Positions 56,700 through 64,000 of a stretch of 64,000 nucleotides of DNA are shown here, piece by piece. Under the pieces are notes generated by a model. It had not been told where the DNA came from. It made no database searches and worked only from the letters and a program-made list of their open reading frames with translations. Origin of the DNA: Riptortus pedestris (taxonomy: Eukaryota > Arthropoda > Insecta > Hemiptera > Alydidae); NCBI GenBank assembly GCA_019009955.1, contig CM032228.1:74571501-74635500 (forward strand), read 5' to 3'. Every line of letters starts with the position of its first letter. Within the stretch, counting starts at the first letter, position 1. Made by a program: the position numbers and the translations under genes.

Positions 56700-56914
56700 T
56701 TAGATATGAATCACCATTGAAGCGGCATCTCCAATAAATAATAATAATAAGTACAATTGGAGAAATTAGATGTTTTTACTTGGTCAATGCAGCTCATTAC
56801 AAACCCGTTCTCCAGTCGCCATAAAAATAAAAGAGAATATTGATACATTGCAAACTGATTAAAAGAAAACCATTACATTTTACTGGATACTTTGACATAC
56901 GGATATAAATGAAA

Positions 56915-57310
56915 GTACACGACGCAGGGGCTACAAAAACATAACAGATTACCCAAGAGATTTTATAACACGCTTGTGATATCATCTCAACACTTATTGT
57001 GAATTTATTTGTAAAAAATCGATGAATAAAAGTGGGGGGGGTTACTGAAGGGAGAAATAAAGAAATTGCAAATAACTCTCTTAATATTAGAAATATACAA
57101 ATAATTCATTTAACAACAATTGTAGAGTATCAATTATTTAATACGATTAGTTCTATAACATTTTACGATGAGACTCACAATAATGGAAATATATAGAATT
57201 TTCGAATTCCTTCCCTCTAAAGGCTACTACTGTGAGTCCGATTTCCGCCAATAACAACTATGATCTCTAGTGTTGGCTGAAACAGTTAAATATCGAGTTT
57301 GATGCCGCTA
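56915..57310 (-). repeat. DR1 second half, reverse
   Basis: ACACGACGCAGGGGCTAC, TCATCTCAACACTTATTGTG, GTCCGATTTCCGCCAATAAC and AACAGTTAAATATCGAGTTT. Confidence 0.65.
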
Positions 57311-57332
57311 GAGTGGCAACAGACAAGTACGT

Positions 57333-57376
57333 GTGTCTGTGTTTGTGTGCGCGCGCGCGCGTGTGTGTGTGTGTAT
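57333..57376. repeat. (TG)n(CG)n microsatellite
   Basis: Alternating TG and CG dinucleotides, all purine-pyrimidine alternating and so a possible Z-DNA segment. Confidence 0.85.
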
Positions 57377-57720
57377 AGTAGGATTTTCGAAACATTTCCT
57401 CAAATAATCATCATGATGGATCATTTGAGGAAATCTTTTGAAAATCGCGTCATACGTTCGACCTCAATAGCTGTTTTACCTTTGAAATATAGACAATTAA
57501 ATTTGCAATAACATTGGTTAATTACGCTTTTTCGATCCGACGTATATTAATGGTCCGTATATGTGTGAGTATATATAATTTTGAACGGATTTCATCTTCG
57601 ATATCTGCCATTATAGAACTTGATCTTTATATTGACATGGTCACCGAACTCCATATTTAGACGTTTAAAATATGGAGTTTGGTGACCATAAAAAAAAAAT
57701 GCAACCACTAGAGCTTTAAC
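57376..57720 (-). repeat. DR1 pieces with palindromes
   Basis: A 5' end (AAATCGCGTCATACGTTCGA) preceded by its inverted partner (57380-57449), then a rearranged first half containing a 22-bp inverted repeat at 57637-57689. Confidence 0.6.
57637..57689. repeat. Near-perfect 22-bp inverted repeat
   Basis: ATGGTCACCGAACTCCATA at 57637 is complementary, with one mismatch, to TATGGAGTTTGGTGACCAT ending at 57689. The loop is nine bases. Both arms derive from the DR1 ACCAAACTCGATATTT block. Confidence 0.8.
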
Positions 57721-58224
57721 GTATATATATATACGTCCTTGGTGCAATCATTAGAGGAAATATTGACTTCTTGGAAGATTAAATCAAAAGCTTCTTTTTT
57801 TTGGTCATTTAAGTACTAAAAGTCAAAAATCAATTCTTATTTAAAATATCGTTGATATTTCGGCTTCAGTACAGGACATAATAAAATATTCAATAGAGTT
57901 CATCTTAATAGAAATAATGCATCTTATTTCTATACATTAAGAAATTGATTATTTTGTTACCTGTGTGATAACACTCAAAGTTTTTTTATGATCAACCGAA
58001 AAAGATTTTATCAAAAATGTTGCCAAACTTTCCTTAATACTGTTCATAATTTCGTCTTATATACCTTAATATTCGCAATAAGTCATAATAACTCTAGAGG
58101 AGATGTTGGTCTATAAACGTATGCATACTTTAGGACCACAAAATGGATTCTAAACACAAATCATTGTTTACATTTTTCGAAATAATCAATATTAACAATG
58201 ATATTCACATACACGTGCTTTGAC

Positions 58225-58778
58225 GTCAACGCCCCACTCCTGATGGTAGTAGTAAAGTATAAACCCCCACTCCTACTAACGTCATATTAACAATAAGCTG
58301 TTAGGTAATGATCCACTACTTCATTGAAAACTTTAACTTGTCGTCATTGAACTTTTTCCGTGTGAAATACATGGAAACAAGTAGTGTTTTGACTTCGTCA
58401 ATTATGTTCCATTGACTTGATTCAAAATGTTTCTTTGATCTTTGCTATACTGAATATTTAACTGTTTAACTCAAATTAAATATTCATATCGTTAATGGCT
58501 GAGATCGAGCTAGGATTAGGGGAGAGGGGTTCGAATTTTTAAAATATCTCTTTTATTATGAGTCGGATAGAAACATTATATGGAATCAATCTTTTTAAGC
58601 TACTGACGTTGTCATGTATTAATAGAGTTATTCGTAATTCGTTGTTTTCATCCTTCTGTAAACCTTCACTTCATGACATTTTTACTAAAAATGGAGAATA
58701 TATGGTGATTACTAGTTTGTCATAACAGCACGAGGGAAATTTGCTTAGATTAAGCAGTCACTGCGTGACTGACGTTTT
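58225..58778 (+). repeat. DR1 long-form 3' part, forward
   Basis: CCCCCACTCCTACTAACGTC, GTTAATGGCTGAGATCGAGC, AGAATATATGGTGATTACTA and GCAGTCACTGCGTGACTGAC. Confidence 0.7.
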
Positions 58779-59146
58779 TAAATGTATGAGTCGATATGAT
58801 TATTCTCCTAAATAGTATTCAAGTTTTTTTATTGGTTCAGAACTCATGTCAAGAGGTTTGAGTCCTGATTTTTTTTAATATTTAGTAAGAATTCATCTCT
58901 GAGACGAATCTTGAGGAAATTACATTGTCAGCAATGCTTTTAGGTTCTGAAGACCCTTCTACAAAGATAGAAAAGACTATTTATCAATCTCAGGTATTTT
59001 TTTTCAGGTCTCCTCTTTCTTGAGAATACAATATAATCATGAATCAAAATACTTTAAATTATTTATTATTTCGCGCATAATAATATTTGCCAAAATCCAG
59101 TTTACTACAGTTCATGTAACTAAGTAAAATTTGTTTAAAGGGAGAG

Positions 59147-59322
<176 letters not shown>

Positions 59323-59816
59323 GAAATTAGAGATGGGGTTAGACGCTCAACATTGGGTTATTAGCGCGGTGTATTAGTAAATTTAATGACTGCGGCAGAT
59401 GTTACTTGTTGGGTGTTATCTGGTATTGGTCCTTTGTAATTTCTTTCAGCATTTGTTTGGCTCGACACGTGTTCTTCATGTTCCTTGGTTCTGATTTAAG
59501 TATTTTTTTTTTTAATATACATTATTGCAATAAAATCTTCCTGTATAAAATAATATAAACTTATACTATATGACTTTCTCGCCATTTCTTAATTAATATT
59601 TATAATTTTACATTATATTATATAACTAAGCAATTCCATCTTATAGAAATGCAAGCTTAACCAGTATCTCGGGATTTGGGCTGGCCATCATCAAAGGAAG
59701 GATAAGAAAGGTCACTCATAGCTGATAGTGGAGGTGGTTTTGACTGTTCATATACTTTCTTTTTTAGGCTATATGTTTCATGTAATGTTTCTATTGCCTT
59801 TTTTTATTTATTTTTT

Positions 59817-59817
<1 letters not shown>

Positions 59818-59887
<70 letters not shown>
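59818..59887. repeat. (TA)n microsatellite
   Basis: About 34 TA units in T-rich sequence. Confidence 0.95.
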
Positions 59888-59892
<5 letters not shown>

Positions 59893-60459
59893 CATGTTAC
59901 TACAATTAAACTATTTCTTCCTTTATAATTAAAGCATATAGTTTAAGTGGATATTATCACATAAACTATATGCTTTTCTTGTAATTTTGTTTCCATATTA
60001 AATATTTATTACATGAAACTATTATTAAACAATTTCTTTCATTACAAAAAAAAAAAATAAGCCTCACCAATATGTTTTTCTTGTTTTTTTTTTGTTTATA
60101 TAATATTAAATACTAAGTAGCTTCTGTTTATAATTCTAAAATTATTTTGTATAAATAAACAGATCATCTAATACAAACATACAAATTCAAACTTAATTAT
60201 ACAAAAGGAAACTACATATATTTATCTGTTACATCATTCTTTTTTTTACGTCTTTTTATAATCAAAAATATAAATAAATATAAAATGTAATATAATTATT
60301 TTTTATATATTTAGTACATGAAACAATGTTTTCTTTATCATATAAAATAGACTTAATCTAACTATTTCTTCTTACATGATATAAAATAAACTTAACTTGC
60401 TTCTAGTTATTAATTCTTTGTTGTTTTTTAAAATAAATTCTGTTATTTCTTATTAGTAT

Positions 60460-60460
<1 letters not shown>

Positions 60461-60535
<75 letters not shown>

Positions 60536-60537
60536 GG
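60461..60537. repeat. (TA)n(GA)n microsatellite
   Basis: About 29 TA units then eight GA units. A DR1 block A fragment (TGGGTAGAGTTGATGGACAT) follows at 60614. Confidence 0.95.
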
Positions 60538-61209
60538 TTTAAAATAGCTTCCGAGAATCAGCAAGCATTTTATATGTGTATATATATATATATATACACA
60601 CTCCTGGGTACTGGGTAGAGTTGATGGACATTTAAAGAAAGTGTGGGCTACCTTTAGTAAGTCATGTGGATCTGAGAAGGTTCACACAAAAGCATAAAAA
60701 ACTTAAGAAATTCCAATTAATTCGGGGTTTAATGAAAAGAATTTACGTGTTTTGTGTTTAAGAGTATTGCGCTGGTTGCATTTTTGGAGCATAACATCGC
60801 ATAGACAAGGAATTGACATCTGTTAGAGATTAATCATGATTCGATGAAAACGTTGTTTTGACAGGAGCTGTTTGTGCGGAAACAAGAAGAAACGAAGGTT
60901 TACATTTGAAAACTACCCCACTACAGCTGACAGAAGTTGATTGATGGCGTACTTTGCATGACTGATGGCCTGTCACCTACCTTATCTGTTATATTGCATT
61001 TCATTCCGATCTCTCCCAATCTTATAATTTCTAGAGCAAACACCGCAGGAGCTGAGGTTAGCTAAGCGCACAACTGCTTTGCTCTTGTAACACAAGGACA
61101 TTTTGGGCTGCCAAATAAAATTCATTTAATGACAATACTCAACTAATAGAACCTTTAATCTGGCAAAATAACATGTTATCCACCCCTATAATGTACCCGT
61201 TTCAATTTT

Positions 61210-62095
61210 TTTAATGGATTTTCCTTGAAAGCAGTAAGCTATTGAGGTTGTAATATGAACGAGATTTTTGAAACATTTCCTGAAACGACCATATATTAGC
61301 CTGTCGCTATAAAACTAGAAACTTAATGAATTTATTTTTAAAATATCAAGTTCCTTAATGGCAGAATCGGACGAGGGAGAAGGGGTTTCCAAAACTTGAA
61401 ATATTTCTGTCACTATTAGTCAGATAAAAAAATTGTACATAAACAATCTTATTCCAAATTAAATTGCCTATAAGTGTTATTATAATCATATTTTCTCTAT
61501 CTTAAATATAAACCGAGATATGTACGTTTCCTTTTAGTTTTCATCCTTAAGTAAACCCCTCTTAAAAAAATAAGTAAACTCCTACTCATGTGATATAAAC
61601 AATAAGCTGTTATATCATCAACCTCCTTATTCTCAGTATATATACAAATTCGTGTTTGATGATCAATTAATATTTTATGTTCTGGTTCGTTAACGTTTAT
61701 TTCATCTATACTATACTTGATATTTATCCTTTTCTGTCAATACTGAACATCATATTTGATACTGACTGAAAGCGGACCTGGAGCAGTTGTGGTTTAGAGG
61801 GGGATAGGGGTATGAATTTGAAAACTCATCATATATCAATTAAACTATAAAACGTCTTGTTAAACTTTTGATGATCTGCAATTGTCGTTCTATGCATTTT
61901 CTCCTAACTCAAATACTAGTCGAGTTATTCATATTTCTTTGTTTCAGCCGCAGCCACAGCCACCCCCCCCCGTGCTACTGCTCATCAAATTTTACATGGA
62001 AATAGAGAAACTGGGGTGAGAAGGGGGTCCCTAGAATTGATATACTAGCACGTGAGAAACTGCTTAGTTACGCAGCCCCTGCGTGCCTTAATTTT
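61210..62095 (+). repeat. DR1 repeat, near full-length long form
   Basis: Runs from TTTTCCTTGAAAGCAGTAAG through both halves to GCACGTGAGAAACTGCTTAG and CGCAGCCCCTGCG. It lacks a long TA tract. Confidence 0.7.
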
Positions 62096-62184
62096 GTTTC
62101 TGGTCAGTAAATTCACGTACTGCGAGCTGAGTGAGAATATTATTTTTTATCCTTTTGTTCTGATGTTTAATTTACAAAATGGAT

Positions 62185-62271
62185 TTATCGTACTCAAGGC
62201 GCGATTTTCGAAACATTTCTTCAAATGTCTATCGATCCTACACAGGAGATGACGAAAATGAGGTCCGTTCA

Positions 62272-62336
<65 letters not shown>

Positions 62337-62993
62337 GCTCTAGCGGTCGCAATGTTTGCCTGATCGTTACGAAACTCGATATTTAACCGTTTTATGTAAA
62401 AAGACAGATAAAGTTCGTTTTTGGATGAAATCGGACCAGACGGAGGGGGGTTTAGAGGGGGGATTTTCGAAAATTCAAAATATCTCCTTTATTATGCATC
62501 GGATCGAAGCATTGTATAGAACCAATCTTATTGTAAATTAAATTTACTATAAATATTGTTATATACATTTATTCTCTATCTTGAATATTAGCCGAGATAT
62601 TTGCATTTTTATGAAGTTTGTCTTCGGGTATAGTTCGGATTAGGTCGGCCATTTCCGTCATTGCTCGGCTCAGGTGGAAGCTTTTTCTAACCTTACCTGT
62701 CGTTTCTAACCTTACCTTACCTTCGTTCGATTTATGCAAATACGTTCTGTTCATCCGCCCCCCCCCCTTCTTTAGTTCTAGGACTATTAAATTTTGAGTT
62801 ATTAAAATATAAATTATTCTTACAATTTAGAAGCCATTTCAGTTGGGAATTTATTTTAATTAACTGAAAGATTTCTCATTACTGTTTTAATCACGGTGGT
62901 ATTGTGTTACTAGTATGCAGATTTCTCTATTGTAAAACTTCACATGGGAAATCTGCTTAGTTTACGAAGCCCCTGGGTGAGGGACTTTTTTTT
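62185..62993 (+). repeat. DR1 short-form copy, forward
   Basis: GTCTATCGATCCTACACAGG, (TA)n at 62274-62335, CTCTAGCGGTCGCAATGTT, AATCGGACCAGACGGAGG, then GGGAAATCTGCTTAGTTTAC and a GGACTTTTTTTT end. A 300-base insert or diverged segment precedes the 3' end. Confidence 0.75.
62274..62335. repeat. (TA)n microsatellite in DR1
   Basis: About 30 TA units. Confidence 0.95.
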
Positions 62994-62999
62994 CATATA

Positions 63000-64000
63000 A
63001 TGTTTCTTTTTGTTCTTGGCGCTCACGGCAGGAGAAGCAATACATGGGAAAATTATAATATTTGTAGGAAAAAATGACTAACGAATCATCAGTTCTGATG
63101 CTGGACATGGAAGGGGGGAGTAATTTAGGAATAATTAAGGATGACATTTTTAAAAAAAAAATAGAATCCAATAATTATTCACACCATACGGAATTTACAT
63201 ATTTGATTGTATTCACTGAACCCGTGTTGCAATCAGCTAATAATTTCATTCTGTAAAAGAGTGTGCTCTTTTGACGAATATGGGCTATTCTATAATTATA
63301 TATAAGAAAGACTCCAGGGAACCATCGTTTTACGCAGTGAGTGATCAACTAGACGTACAACCCCTGTTTTCAAAAGAGGACCTGGAATTAGGTGTTCCAT
63401 TATCCCAAGAGAGTCTGTGGTCAGCGGCCCTTGGAGGGGATCTATCAGAGCCATAATCGGTAGTCATCCAGAGGGACTGTGACACGTGAGTATATACGTA
63501 AAACACCCGCTGATTCATAAGCGCTATGGCACATACTGGTGAGCAATTCGGGAGCTCATGTTCTTCCTTTGCGGGTATCAGATCTGCACATATTTATTTC
63601 CTTCAGCTATCTGGCAGTAGTGGTAGATGTACCTATCGTGTACGGAGGGCATACACCACCAAGAAATAAAATCTCGTTTATTATTTGCCTACAGGGTACA
63701 AAAATGGTAATATTAAGTATGTACATCACATTTTTGTCATACTTTTTTTACAAAATTTCTTCAAGTACTACAGCGTATAGGTACGGCTTTGACCACCATA
63801 TTATCGCTAAATTTTAAGCGATATAATAAAAATGCACGTATTTCTTTATTTTTTTTTATTAGTTTTCAAAAATGTATTAAAAATATTGGGGAAAGCGGAA
63901 ACGTCGACTTTTAAGTACGCGCTTAACAATTTAAACTAAATATTTTGGAATTAATAAATGTTGCATCTGAAAGATCTCGATGGGTGCTTTAACTTTGATA
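63000..64000. other. Unassigned right edge
   Basis: Plus-strand frames of 60-92 codons (63074-63256, 63271-63456, 63539-63817) sit close together. The 61-codon one has a mixed, protein-like composition but no domain I recognise. An exon of a gene running out of the window is possible but unsupported. Confidence 0.3.

Overview
The window looks like repeat-dominated, gene-poor nuclear DNA from a non-model animal, most likely an arthropod. It is strongly AT-rich, full of long (TA)n, (GA)n and (CA)n microsatellites, and built largely from nested and decayed transposable elements: piggyBac, Transib, Helitron, Jockey/R1/RTE-type non-LTR retrotransposons and a tRNA-derived SINE. The arthropod assignment is inference from the transposon mix. 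I found no host gene I can support, no tRNA or rRNA gene, and nothing prokaryotic.

Four separate piggyBac-type elements are visible, three with TTAA on both sides and one with TTAA/TTAG. They lie at 2539-3518 (perfect 17-bp inverted ends), 36668-37562, 48634-50094 (an internally deleted copy with a small first exon and an intron) and 51623-56699. The last carries a complete Transib element (53003-55752) inserted after codon 9 of its transposase, with the 5-bp duplication CGACC. The Transib transposase (53654-55378, originally to 55531) is the best-preserved protein here. It keeps a RAG1-like acidic triad (D244, D351, E560) and a zinc site (C367, C370, H534, H539), and is broken only by one TGA beyond the core.

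The most abundant component is one dispersed family, called DR1 here, with about forty full or partial copies on both strands. In forward orientation it has a palindromic 5' end, a conserved block before a (TA)n tract, two related internal halves, and a 3' hairpin followed by GACGGAC and a T tract. A 12-bp 5' motif recurs inverted next to the 3' hairpin. This layout matches DINE-1/Helentron-associated elements; that classification is inferred from structure. One DR1 copy is split by a Helitron (about 8612-9627) inside its TA tract, and another is split by the piggyBac at 48634-50094.

Layout: 1-10 kb holds DR1, a Jockey fragment, piggyBac 1, a SINE and two Helitron-like copies. 10-26 kb is mostly DR1, including a head-to-tail cluster at 21.6-24.9 kb, with two SINEs and a possible piggyBac C-terminus. 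26-36 kb holds retrotransposon 3' fragments, microsatellites and DR1. 36.4-38 kb holds an unidentified open frame and piggyBac 4. 40.0-43.6 kb is a 105-bp satellite of about 34 monomers with two-monomer periodicity, and stray monomers lie on both sides. 44-50 kb holds DR1, a retrotransposon fragment and piggyBac 2. 51-56.7 kb is the piggyBac/Transib nest. 57-64 kb is DR1, microsatellites and AT-rich DNA of no recognised function.

The genes do not form a pathway. The window is a stratigraphy of insertions: DR1 and piggyBac copies serve as targets for later Helitron, piggyBac and Transib insertions.
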